Positions 1-5,932 of a DNA stretch of 6,617 bases are shown one piece after another. Source of the DNA: Thermococcus sp. (lineage in GTDB: Archaea > Methanobacteriota_B > Thermococci > Thermococcales > Thermococcaceae); NCBI GenBank assembly GCA_027065835.1, contig JAMONK010000212.1, positions 1 to 6,617 on the forward strand. Direction: 5' to 3'. The position numbers were made by a program, and so were the translations under genes. A model generated the notes under the pieces. That model did not search any database. It had not been told where the DNA came from and was given only the letters and a program-made list of their open reading frames with translations. Position 1 is the stretch's first letter; each line of letters starts with the position of its first letter.

Positions 1-1173
1 GAGTATCGGTACGTGGATTCCGGCCGCCTCGTCGAGGATGTACAGGTCGGCCGTCTTCTTGTAGCCTTCGGCCGGCGGATAATACCTAAGACCGATCTTC
101 CGGGCGTACAACTCCTTGATTAGGCCCTTCTCCTCGACAACATGGGGCTTGAAGCCGAGCCGCTCCAAAGCTCTTTTGGCGAAGCGGAAGAGCGCCTGGA
201 CGTTCTCGGGCTCGGGGGCCGTCACGACTACGCGTGTGCGCTTTCCAAGGGCCAGGGCCAGACCTATAGCGGCGATTCCCACGGAAACGCTCTTTCCGCG
301 TCCCCTGTCAGCGGTGATGACGAGCATGCCCTCCTCCTCAACCAGCCCCTCGAATGCCCTGAGAACTTCGACCTGCCCCCCGGTGAGGGCCATTTCGTAC
401 AGCTCGCGCGGGAAGAGTGTCTCCTCCGGAATCGGGACCCCTTTCCTCGATCTAATCTTCGCCTGACTCTTGCTTCTCTTCGGTTTCTTCCGTATCTTTC
501 CGTTCTCGGTTATTATGTAGATACCGTCGTGCTCGGTGAACTTCCGGATGAGACGCCGGTTGAAACGCTTCTTGACGTCGTCTATCGTGTAGGGCGGCGT
601 GACGAGGCTCTTGTGGAAACCGGTCCACATGTCCCGCCATTTCTTGAAAGGATGGGCCAGGATGAATATCAGCCCGCCGCCGCGGACGGTCTCGATTATC
701 CGACCTAGGTCGTTCGGTGAGTAGTCGTAGCTCATATCCAGAACCAGCAGGTCGTACGTTCTTCCAAGTATGTCGCGGGTGTGCTTGAAGGTTACCGCCT
801 TCACCTCGATGTCTGACCCCGCTAAAAGGTCAAAGTGCTTCCTGAAGGCCTCGTAGCGCTTTCTCCCGTAGGTGTCCTCTCCAAGGGCATCCGTCGCGTA
901 GAGGAGCTCAATCCTACCCTCGCCCTCGTCCCTCAACCGTTTCTCGCGGAGGTCATCGAGAATCTCCCCCAGGGCTCTGGCCGATGCGCCGGCCAGGATT
1001 CCGGCCAGTTCGGCCTTCCTCAGCGTATCCCCCTCTATAAGTATAATCCTCCTGTGGAACTTCTCAAGCGCCTGGGCAAGGGCCGTTTCGGTGAGCTTGA
1101 GAACCTCGTCCTTAACCTTCTCGCCTTTGGCATAATCTCTCACTTCCTTGTCAAAGCGGACCTTGACGGTCAC
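1..1173 (-). CDS. tmcA: tRNA(Met)/RNA cytidine acetyltransferase TmcA, N-terminal part (truncated by window edge)
   Basis: This is the first 391 codons of an archaeal TmcA/NAT10-type enzyme, which uses acetyl-CoA and ATP to make N4-acetylcytidine in RNA. Archaeal members run to about 800 residues, so roughly half is present. What is visible: an N-terminal TmcA_N-like region (about 1-230), a basic linker (about 226-245, rich in Lys/Arg) and the start of the RecD-like ATPase domain. Walker A is DRGRGKS at 289-295 and Walker B is LYILDEAA at 377-384. The window ends seven residues later, so the GNAT acetyltransferase and tRNA-binding domains are not seen. The start is a GTG at 1171-1173, chosen because GGAGGTGG (1179-1186, complement) lies 5 bases upstream and a TATA box sits at 1208-1217. 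In Thermococcus kodakarensis the NAT10 homologue acetylates many sites in rRNA and other RNAs, so the substrate here may be wider than tRNA(Met). The family call is firm. Confidence 0.93.
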   Translation of the reverse strand, partial: MTVKVRFDKEVRDYAKGEKVKDEVLKLTETALAQALEKFHRRIILIEGDTLRKAELAGILAGASARALGEILDDLREKRLRDEGEGRIELLYATDALGEDTYGRKRYEAFRKHFDLLAGSDIEVKAVTFKHTRDILGRTYDLLVLDMSYDYSPNDLGRIIETVRGGGLIFILAHPFKKWRDMWTGFHKSLVTPPYTIDDVKKRFNRRLIRKFTEHDGIYIITENGKIRKKPKRSKSQAKIRSRKGVPIPEETLFPRELYEMALTGGQVEVLRAFEGLVEEEGMLVITADRGRGKSVSVGIAAIGLALALGKRTRVVVTAPEPENVQALFRFAKRALERLGFKPHVVEEKGLIKELYARKIGLRYYPPAEGYKKTADLYILDEAAGIHVPIL

Positions 1174-1178
1174 GGCCG

Positions 1179-1220
1179 CCACCTCCCGGATAAAAGGGAG
1201 AGGGGGGATTTAAAAAACTA
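1179..1220 (-). promoter_or_regulatory. Promoter and ribosome binding site of tmcA
   Basis: On the minus strand TTTTTTAAAT (complement of 1208-1217) is a good archaeal TATA box. A start site about 25 bases downstream would fall near 1187, leaving a leader of about 14 bases that is mostly the Shine-Dalgarno GGAGGTGG (1179-1186). The six-T run inside the box (1212-1217) lies about 35 bases after the stop codon of the upstream minus-strand gene. It could also act as that gene's oligo-T terminator, which would be an economical double use. Positions are read from sequence; function is inferred. Confidence 0.55.
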
Positions 1221-1251
1221 ATCAATGGATCAAAGAGTAATCACCAAAAGG

Positions 1252-2559
1252 TTACCGGTGAAAATAAACCTCGTACGTGTCCTTTCTGTTGTCCTTGTAC
1301 CAGTATTTGAGGCCCTTACCGTTGTACACAACAACATAAGGGGGCCACGCCTCCCCAGCCTTCCCGGCCGCCCTGTAGAGGGTTATTGAAACGTCTGCCT
1401 CCACTGGAGAGTACCCAACGCTGAACGTCAGCGTAACATCCTTAACCATCCAAGCCGGCCCGTCATCGTTTGTGATGAAATTAACATCCTGGGGATCGTC
1501 GGTTACGGTGCCGTACACGGACGGCATCGCGGGTGGGTTTTCTGTCCGGACTGATGAGTCAACGAGGTTCATGATGTACCTGGGCACAAGAACGTACTCG
1601 ATAACCCCCAACCATGAGGTGCTCACCATGTAACTGTCGAGCTCATACTCAACTTTAGCGTTTACAACCTTTCTCCGGTACTGGGGCGAGTAGTCATTGT
1701 AAAGCTCAACGCAACTATCCGTGTTCGCTATCGCTATCTTTTTGTCGCCTCTCCTCCATGAGTGGGGATCAGGGCTTCCAGTCAAGACGTCCTGGTAGAA
1801 TGAATCGTACCAAATACCGGTAGGTCCATTTGTGTGGATACCCGCAGAAAGGCACCACTTCACCCTTGTCCATGGTGCAGCGTGGATTACACCCGCCGGC
1901 AGAATCGTGGTGGAGTACTCATGGTAAGCTGGGGTGGATGTGTAGTAGATCCCCCCGGAGAGTGCTAAGGGCATCCCTTTTCCATCCCAAACGAACTCTC
2001 CGGTCTTTTGCGCCTCGATTGCCCTCCGTCTCATTATTTCAAGTTCCTTCTTTGAAACCTCCCTGGAGAACAGCCTGAGGTTAACGTCAATGTGGGTTAT
2101 CGGCTTGCCCGGTTCAAATGTAACGAACCTTCCACCGCTGTAGAGCCGGCCATCAACGAGCCCGACGACACCTATGAAATAGCTCTGGCTCAAGAACACC
2201 GTTCGTTTTGTAGTGGTGACCCTCCCGTCTTCGAGCGTTGGGACTTCCCGGATACCGACGGGTACCCTCTGAATTTTGAATGCAACGGACGAGGGGCCGT
2301 TTACCTGCCTAACCAGGATCATCCTCGGGGTTTCTGAGGAATAGTTTATAACGGTGAGGATAAGCGGACCCTTAAACGCCTTTCCATTGTACATCGGGTT
2401 CACGTGGAATACGGCCAGTCCCACAGGTTTTCCCATCAGCCAGTCGGAGTAGAGGGAGTAGAGCTGACCAGAGTAGCTCGGCGACACTCCCTCGGAGGCA
2501 GGTATCGCTATTAAAAGAACCAAAAATAAAGCCGCCAAACCCACCAGGATTTTCCCCAT
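1252..2559 (-). CDS. Predicted secreted or surface protein of unknown function, 435 aa
   Basis: I do not recognise this family. The N-terminus is a clear Sec signal: Met-Gly-Lys, a hydrophobic core (about 5-19), then Ala-Ser-Glu-Gly (21-24) as a likely cleavage region. There is no lipobox cysteine and no later membrane helix, so release or loose attachment outside the cell is expected. The mature part is rich in aromatic, Ser/Thr and beta-branched residues, suggesting beta-sandwich folds. Its only two cysteines, C236 and C283, flank a Trp/Gly/Asp-rich middle section and could form a disulfide. A lysine/arginine-rich helix (about 168-185) separates an N-terminal region (25-165) from the rest. 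The ATG at 2557-2559 is supported by GAGGTG (2565-2570) 5 bases upstream and by a TATA box. It runs away from the peptidase gene and toward tmcA, 78 bases off, which has its own promoter. Codon use is ordinary for the region. No catalytic motif was found. Confidence 0.85.
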   Translation of the reverse strand: MGKILVGLAALFLVLLIAIPASEGVSPSYSGQLYSLYSDWLMGKPVGLAVFHVNPMYNGKAFKGPLILTVINYSSETPRMILVRQVNGPSSVAFKIQRVPVGIREVPTLEDGRVTTTKRTVFLSQSYFIGVVGLVDGRLYSGGRFVTFEPGKPITHIDVNLRLFSREVSKKELEIMRRRAIEAQKTGEFVWDGKGMPLALSGGIYYTSTPAYHEYSTTILPAGVIHAAPWTRVKWCLSAGIHTNGPTGIWYDSFYQDVLTGSPDPHSWRRGDKKIAIANTDSCVELYNDYSPQYRRKVVNAKVEYELDSYMVSTSWLGVIEYVLVPRYIMNLVDSSVRTENPPAMPSVYGTVTDDPQDVNFITNDDGPAWMVKDVTLTFSVGYSPVEADVSITLYRAAGKAGEAWPPYVVVYNGKGLKYWYKDNRKDTYEVYFHR

Positions 2560-2620
2560 AACACCACCTCATGGATGTCCTAGGAGTACTATCGTAAAAA
2601 GTGTTTATATTTTTTTTTTT
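2560..2620 (-). promoter_or_regulatory. Promoter of the secreted-protein gene
   Basis: On the minus strand the order is an 11-A run (complement of 2610-2620), ATATAAA (2604-2610), a predicted start near 2581, then GAGGTG (2565-2570) and ATG at 2559, giving a leader of about 22 bases. The spacing matches archaeal TATA promoters. The A/T homopolymer directly upstream replaces the usual BRE position. Just downstream of the box, 2594-2605 reads GTAAAAAGTGTT, which closely resembles a half of the large palindrome at 6547-6584. Confidence 0.55.
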
Positions 2621-2630
2621 GAGATACCTA

Positions 2631-2682
2631 TCGAAACGCTAAGTTTTTATACGAAAAAGACCGAATTAATACGGTGGTTTCT
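2631..2682 (+). promoter_or_regulatory. Promoter and ribosome binding site of the acylaminoacyl peptidase gene
   Basis: TTTTTATAC (2644-2652) is a TATA box, with a start expected near 2673, right at the Shine-Dalgarno GGTGG (2673-2677), 5 bases before the ATG at 2683. The 10-mer TCGAAACGCT (2631-2640) ends 3 bases before the T-rich box. The same 10-mer occurs at the same place before the box at 5904. The nearly absent leader argues against the alternative GTG start at 2674, which would lie inside the ribosome binding site. Confidence 0.6.
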
Positions 2683-4584
2683 ATGGCCAAGGGATTGGAT
2701 ACCAAAGATCTCGAAAAATTCAAGCTCGTTGGGAACATCGACGCCTTGGGAAGAAGGCTCGTTTTCCAGGTAACTGAGATAAGTGTTGAGAAGGACGACT
2801 ACTTCTCAAAGCTCTACCTCTATGACGGCAGAAAGGTTAGACCCTTCACCTCGGGAAAGAAGGACTCCAATCCGAGATTTTCACCGGATGGAAAAGTGAT
2901 AGCTTTCACCTCCAAGCGCGACAAAGAGAGCAAAGAGGCCGAGCTCTACATCATCCCCATCGACGGCGGCGAGGCGAGGCTTTTAGCGAAGTTCAAGTAC
3001 GGAATCAAGAACATCCGCTTCACTGAGGACGGGAAGAGCATAGCGGTCGTTACACCGATAGACATTGAGAAGAAGCCGAAAGACGACGTCCACGTCATCA
3101 AGGAGATTCCCTTCTGGTTCAACGGCGTCGGCTGGGTCTATGGGAAGAGAAGTGTGGTTTATCTCGTTGACCTTGAGACGGGCAGGAAGAGGCGCGTAAC
3201 GCCGAAGAACCTCGACGTCTCGCAGATCAGGTTCCATGAAGGAAAGCTCTACTTCATAGCCCAGGAAGACCGCGAGAGGAAGCCGATGGTGAGCGACCTC
3301 TATCTGCTGGAAGGCAGAAAAGCGAAGCGCCTAACTCCGGGGGAGTGGAGCGTTCAGGACTTCATACCCCTCGACGACGGCACGTTCATCCTCAAGGCCA
3401 ACACCCGCGAGCGCGGGATTCCGACGAATACACACATCTACCACTACAACCCCGAGACGGGCGAGATGAGGAAGCTCACCGCGGAACTCGACAGGGCTGC
3501 ATACAACTCCCTGAACTGCGACGTCAGGGGAAGCCAGAGGGCCGAGCTGGTTTTCAAGGACGGCTGGGTTTACTATGTCGCAACCGACGGTCCAAGGGCC
3601 AACCTCTTCAGGGTGAACCTCGAGGGGAAGATAGAGCGCGTCATTGGCGGCGACAGGAGCGTTGAGAGCTTCGCAATCGGCGACTACATAGCCTTCACCG
3701 CCCAGGACGCGGTCACTCCGACGGAGCTCTACGTTCTCAGGGATGGAAAGGAGAAAAAGCTCACGGACTTCAACGGCTGGATAAAGGAGTACACCCTCTC
3801 CAGACCGGAGCACTTTAAGGTTAAGGCCAGCGACGGCGCTGAGATTGACGCCTGGATTATGAAGCCCGTTGACTTTGAGCCCGGAAGGAAGTATCCCGCC
3901 GTTCTGGAGATTCACGGCGGGCCTAAGACGGCTTACGGCTACTCATTCATGCATGAGTTCCACGTTTTAACGGCCAAGGGCTTCGTCGTGATATTCTCCA
4001 ACCCGCGCGGCAGCGACGGCTACGGCGAGGAGTTCGCCGATATAAGGGAGCACTACGGGGAGAGGGACTATCAGGACCTCATGGAGGTCGTTGATGAAGC
4101 ACTGAAGCGCTTCGACTTCATTGAGGGGGAGAGGCTCGGCGTCACCGGGGGCTCCTACGGCGGCTTCATGACCAACTGGATAGTCGGCCACACGAAGCGC
4201 TTCAAAGCGGCCGTGACCCAGCGCTCAATCTCCAACTGGGTGAGCTTCTTCGGGACGACGGATATCGGCTACTTCTTCGCGCCTGACCAAGTAGGCGGCG
4301 ACCCCTGGAGCAACACCGACGGCTACTGGGAGAAGAGCCCGCTGAAGTACGCGCCGAACGTGGAAACTCCGCTCCTCATAATCCACTCGATGGAGGACTA
4401 CCGCTGCTGGCTCCCGGAGGGTCTACAGTTCTACACGGCGCTCAAATACCTCGGCAAGACCGTCGAGCTCGCTCTCTTCCCGGGCGAGAACCACGACCTC
4501 AGCAGGGGCGGAAAGCCGAAGCACAGGGTCAAGAGACTTGAGCTGATCGCCGGATGGATGGAGAGGTGGTTGGAGAAAGCCTAA
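2683..4584 (+). CDS. S9 family serine peptidase, acylaminoacyl peptidase (prolyl oligopeptidase family)
   Basis: This cytoplasmic oligopeptidase (633 aa) should release N-acylated or unblocked N-terminal residues from short peptides and help peptide turnover. It aligns from memory almost throughout with the hexameric P. horikoshii acylaminoacyl peptidase, at the same length. An N-terminal helix region and a beta-propeller (about 1-365) with blade repeats such as RFSPDGK and RFTEDGKS gate the active site. The alpha/beta-hydrolase domain follows. HGGP (411-414) gives the oxyanion segment, GGSYGG holds nucleophile S491, and D572 (SMEDYR) and H604 (ENHDLS) complete the triad. There is no signal peptide. 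I chose the ATG at 2683 over a GTG at 2674, three codons earlier, because GGTGG at 2673-2677 then becomes a correctly spaced Shine-Dalgarno and because the remembered homologue also starts Met-Ser/Ala-Lys-Gly-Leu. It has its own promoter and appears monocistronic, divergent from the secreted-protein gene. Family and activity are well supported; exact peptide preference is inference. Confidence 0.96.
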   Translation: MAKGLDTKDLEKFKLVGNIDALGRRLVFQVTEISVEKDDYFSKLYLYDGRKVRPFTSGKKDSNPRFSPDGKVIAFTSKRDKESKEAELYIIPIDGGEARLLAKFKYGIKNIRFTEDGKSIAVVTPIDIEKKPKDDVHVIKEIPFWFNGVGWVYGKRSVVYLVDLETGRKRRVTPKNLDVSQIRFHEGKLYFIAQEDRERKPMVSDLYLLEGRKAKRLTPGEWSVQDFIPLDDGTFILKANTRERGIPTNTHIYHYNPETGEMRKLTAELDRAAYNSLNCDVRGSQRAELVFKDGWVYYVATDGPRANLFRVNLEGKIERVIGGDRSVESFAIGDYIAFTAQDAVTPTELYVLRDGKEKKLTDFNGWIKEYTLSRPEHFKVKASDGAEIDAWIMKPVDFEPGRKYPAVLEIHGGPKTAYGYSFMHEFHVLTAKGFVVIFSNPRGSDGYGEEFADIREHYGERDYQDLMEVVDEALKRFDFIEGERLGVTGGSYGGFMTNWIVGHTKRFKAAVTQRSISNWVSFFGTTDIGYFFAPDQVGGDPWSNTDGYWEKSPLKYAPNVETPLLIIHSMEDYRCWLPEGLQFYTALKYLGKTVELALFPGENHDLSRGGKPKHRVKRLELIAGWMERWLEKA

Positions 4585-4618
4585 ATCTTAAAAGATGACC
4601 GCATCCAGTACATAAAGT
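4585..4618 (+). promoter_or_regulatory. Candidate promoter of the small membrane-protein gene
   Basis: The short gap after the peptidase stop codon holds ATCTT-AA-AAGAT (4585-4596), a small inverted repeat whose centre CTTAAAAG is TATA-like. A start about 26 bases on would fall at 4616-4619, giving a leaderless transcript from the ATG at 4619, which has no Shine-Dalgarno. No T-rich terminator for the peptidase gene is visible here. Weak support, from spacing only. Confidence 0.3.
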
Positions 4619-5113
4619 ATGAAGCTGGATATCCAATTTCCCCATTTTTATCTTAGAGTTGAGCTTTCAATGACAACACTAAAAAAGAATATGAAGCTAG
4701 TTGTCAAAAACGCTGAGCTTGCTGGTGTCTATGCTTTCATCTTTGTCTTAACAGGCCTGTTCTTTGGAATTTCTTGGGCAATATTACATGCCCAGAAAAT
4801 ATCCCTGAACGAGATTGGCGACTTTAGCTCCCTTGTTTATGTATTCATTGCGTCGTTCTTTGTTAGTCTCATGTTTCTATCGAAAATTCCAAACTTTGTA
4901 CATAAACTTGATGTCATCTTTGGGGGATTGTTATATCTCTCAATATTCTCCCTTCCAATCTCCTCAATTATCCGAGATCATAGCATCGCGAACATTCTGA
5001 AAAGTTTGGGAATAATAGCGTTTTTAATATTCTTCATTTTTGACATGCATATCAGACCAAAACGTCCCTCTCAATTTTATGCAAAGCTTCCACGGGGATA
5101 TAACCCCACATGA
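4619..5113 (+). CDS. Small integral membrane protein of unknown function, AT-rich
   Basis: I do not recognise this 164-residue protein. Four hydrophobic helices are visible at about 36-57, 72-89, 98-118 and 128-144. The N-terminus is amphipathic and Lys-rich, and the C-terminal tail is basic (RPKRPSQFYAKLPRGY, about 146-161). The tail charge suggests it faces the cytoplasm. The start is uncertain: ATG 4619 would be leaderless from a TATA-like box at 4587-4594. Met18 (4670) and Met25 (4691) are in-frame alternatives, and another T-rich box lies at 4644-4652. None has a good Shine-Dalgarno. Codon use is strikingly A/T-rich at third positions (many TTT, ATT, AAA, TCT) compared with the GC-rich genes on both sides, suggesting recent acquisition or a fast-evolving orphan. 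No strong rival ORF covers the stretch, and the hydrophobic pattern makes a real gene likely. A role in the neighbouring vapBC system is not shown. Confidence 0.68.
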   Translation: MKLDIQFPHFYLRVELSMTTLKKNMKLVVKNAELAGVYAFIFVLTGLFFGISWAILHAQKISLNEIGDFSSLVYVFIASFFVSLMFLSKIPNFVHKLDVIFGGLLYLSIFSLPISSIIRDHSIANILKSLGIIAFLIFFIFDMHIRPKRPSQFYAKLPRGYNPT

Positions 5114-5120
5114 CACATAA

Positions 5121-5130
5121 CCTTTAAATA
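5121..5130 (+). promoter_or_regulatory. TATA box of the vapBC operon
   Basis: The TATA core TTTAAATA (5123-5130) predicts transcription from about 5151. The leader of about 12 bases contains the strong Shine-Dalgarno GGTGATG (5154-5160) just before the vapB ATG at 5163. Box, spacing and ribosome site are all canonical for Thermococcales. Confidence 0.65.
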
Positions 5131-5147
5131 CGTGAATTCACATAATT
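5126..5147. promoter_or_regulatory. Palindromic candidate operator for VapB/VapBC
   Basis: The core GTGAATTCAC (5132-5141) is a perfect 10-base palindrome. Extending outward, 9 of 11 pairs match over 5126-5147, with mismatches only at 5131/5142 and 5128/5145. It overlaps the end of the TATA box and reaches to the expected transcription start, so a bound dimer would block TBP/TFB or polymerase. Ribbon-helix-helix VapB antitoxins typically autorepress from such sites. A second small inverted repeat, CACA-TAATTC-TGTG (5139-5152), overlaps its right side. The palindrome is seen directly; operator function is inferred. Confidence 0.5.
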
Positions 5148-5162
5148 CTGTGCGGTGATGCC

Positions 5163-5435
5163 ATGCCAAACATAACCCTCTCCGTCCCGCCCGACCTCTA
5201 CAGGAGAATGAAGAAGTACCCGGAAATAAAGTGGAGTGAAGTGGCAAGGAAGGCCATAGCGGAGTATCTGGCCAAAATCGAGGCCGAGGAGCTTAGCTCG
5301 GACGAGCTGTTATCGCTCCTTGGCGAGGACTTCAGGAAAGAGCTTGAGAGCACGCCCGTTGAGGAGTACGAGAAGGCGCTCAAGAAAACGAGGGATGCCG
5401 AATGGAAAAGGCTCTCTACGACACCAACGTCCTGA
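5163..5435 (+). CDS. vapB: VapB-type ribbon-helix-helix antitoxin
   Basis: This 90-residue protein should bind and neutralise the toxin encoded directly downstream and repress the shared promoter. The N-terminus fits a ribbon-helix-helix DNA-binding fold: strand NITLSVP (3-9), a first helix (about 10-18) and a second helix starting at WSEVARKAIAEYL (24-36). The acidic, helical C-terminal half (about 38-82, many Glu/Asp/Leu) is the usual toxin-wrapping region. The ATG at 5163 is set by GGTGATG immediately upstream. Its last 34 bases overlap vapC in another frame, indicating translational coupling. Family assignment rests on the fold pattern and on the PIN-domain partner; the antitoxin class name is less certain than the pairing. 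Confidence 0.86.
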   Translation: MPNITLSVPPDLYRRMKKYPEIKWSEVARKAIAEYLAKIEAEELSSDELLSLLGEDFRKELESTPVEEYEKALKKTRDAEWKRLSTTPTS

Positions 5436-5728
5436 TTGAGGCAGTAAAATCCCGCAAAAAGCTCGAAGGGTACACCACAGTCCTCAACGTCGTGGAGTTT
5501 CCAAGGGCGCTCGAGCTTGGACTGACCGTGATAACGCCGAGCCTCGAAGACTATCTACTGGCTATCAAGATATCGCAGGCAATGGTGAAGAGGGGAGCAC
5601 CTGTTCCAGCAGTTGATGCCATCGTTGCCGCCGTTGCAATGAACCGGGAGCTGACGCTCGTCACGAAGGACAAACACTTTGAATGGATAAAGGAAGAATT
5701 TAAGGAGCTGAAACTTCAAAGCGTATAA
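5402..5728 (+). CDS. vapC: VapC-type PIN-domain ribonuclease toxin
   Basis: This 108-residue PIN-domain protein should be a Mg2+-dependent endoribonuclease held inactive by the upstream antitoxin. VapC targets are usually tRNA or rRNA sites, but the target here cannot be read from sequence. The acidic site is complete: D7 (YDTNVLIE), E32 (NVVEFPRA), D72 (PAVDAIVAA) and D90 (VTKDKHFE). At 108 residues it is shorter than the common 125-140. The shortfall lies between the first strand and E32 and in the central helices, as in a compact subfamily I associate with Thermococcales. The ATG at 5402 follows GAGGGATG (5390-5397) inside vapB, and the 34-base overlap implies coupled expression. Its stop codon lies inside the 3' end of a convergent minus-strand ORF (13-base overlap). 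It looks intact and functional. Confidence 0.9.
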   Translation: MEKALYDTNVLIEAVKSRKKLEGYTTVLNVVEFPRALELGLTVITPSLEDYLLAIKISQAMVKRGAPVPAVDAIVAAVAMNRELTLVTKDKHFEWIKEEFKELKLQSV

Positions 5729-5880
5729 TCCAGAACCTTCTTGGCCTCCTCGATGTGCTCGGGGTAGACGTTCTTAATCTCCGGGTGGAGGGCTTTGATG
5801 ACCCTTCCGATGAGCACGAAGAGCGTTCTTGCTGTGATCCAAAGCATCGCCAGATTTGTCAGGTCCCAGCAACAGAACAC
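5716..5880 (-). pseudogene. Short coding-like stretch, possible C-terminal remnant of a lost gene or a 54-aa protein
   Basis: I do not recognise this sequence. Reading the minus strand from a GTG at 5878-5880 gives 54 residues. A hydrophobic helix-like part (about 10-27, [18 protein letters not shown]) is followed by a soluble acidic helix containing [13 protein letters not shown] (about 37-49). Codons from about 5850 downward are typical of the genome (GTC, ATC, CTC, GAG, AAG), so the segment looks selected as protein. The frame stays open to an ATG at 5934, but that part has unusual codons and covers the promoter of the MobA-like gene. No Shine-Dalgarno precedes GTG 5880 or ATG 5847. A TATA-like TTTAAAAATCC (complement of 5902-5912) could give a leaderless GTG 5880. 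The tail overlaps vapC by 13 bases. Either an N-terminally truncated gene or a genuine tiny protein; I lean to the former. Confidence 0.4.
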
Positions 5881-5890
5881 ATGCAAAATT

Positions 5891-5932
5891 TCGAAACGCT
5901 GGATTTTTAAAGGGCGAGTTGAGACGGAAACC
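5891..5932 (+). promoter_or_regulatory. Promoter of the MobA-like gene, probably leaderless
   Basis: TTTTTAAA (5904-5911) is a TATA box with its centre about 25 bases before the ATG at 5933, so transcription probably begins at or next to the start codon. No convincing Shine-Dalgarno is present in 5912-5932. TCGAAACGCT (5891-5900) stands directly upstream, identical to the element before the peptidase promoter. The AT core also reads as a TATA box on the minus strand and could serve the fragment at 5716-5880. Confidence 0.5.

Noticed and set aside
314..362. C/D box sRNA-like pattern: GTGATGA at about 314-320 and CTGA at 359-362
   Set aside because: No internal D'/C' pair, no terminal stem, and it lies antisense inside tmcA. 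Such pairs of short motifs are expected by chance.
142..708. Open plus-strand frame of 188 codons opposite tmcA
   Set aside because: It lies fully antisense to a strongly supported gene with Walker motifs, has no promoter or Shine-Dalgarno, and its translation shows no domain pattern. The same applies to the plus frames at 116-466 and 835-1221.
1551..1577. TGATGA followed by ATGATGT, again resembling C and C' boxes
   Set aside because: No matching D boxes and no stem; located inside the secreted-protein coding sequence.
2610..2620. Run of 11 T as a transcription terminator on the plus strand
   Set aside because: No plus-strand gene ends upstream of it. It is better explained as the A-rich tract before the minus-strand TATA box.
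2674..2682. GTG start three codons before the chosen peptidase start
   Set aside because: It would place the start codon inside the GGTGG Shine-Dalgarno and at the predicted transcription start. The ATG at 2683 has correct spacing.
3331..3915. 194-codon minus-strand frame within the peptidase gene
   Set aside because: Shadow of a highly conserved gene in GC-rich codons, with no promoter and no recognisable protein features. The other frames at 2983-3237, 3345-3665 and 3967-4191 are the same.
5795..5932. 46-codon N-terminal extension of the MobA-like gene
   Set aside because: The extension crosses a good TATA box and overlaps the antisense coding-like stretch. The family fold begins at the ATG at 5933.
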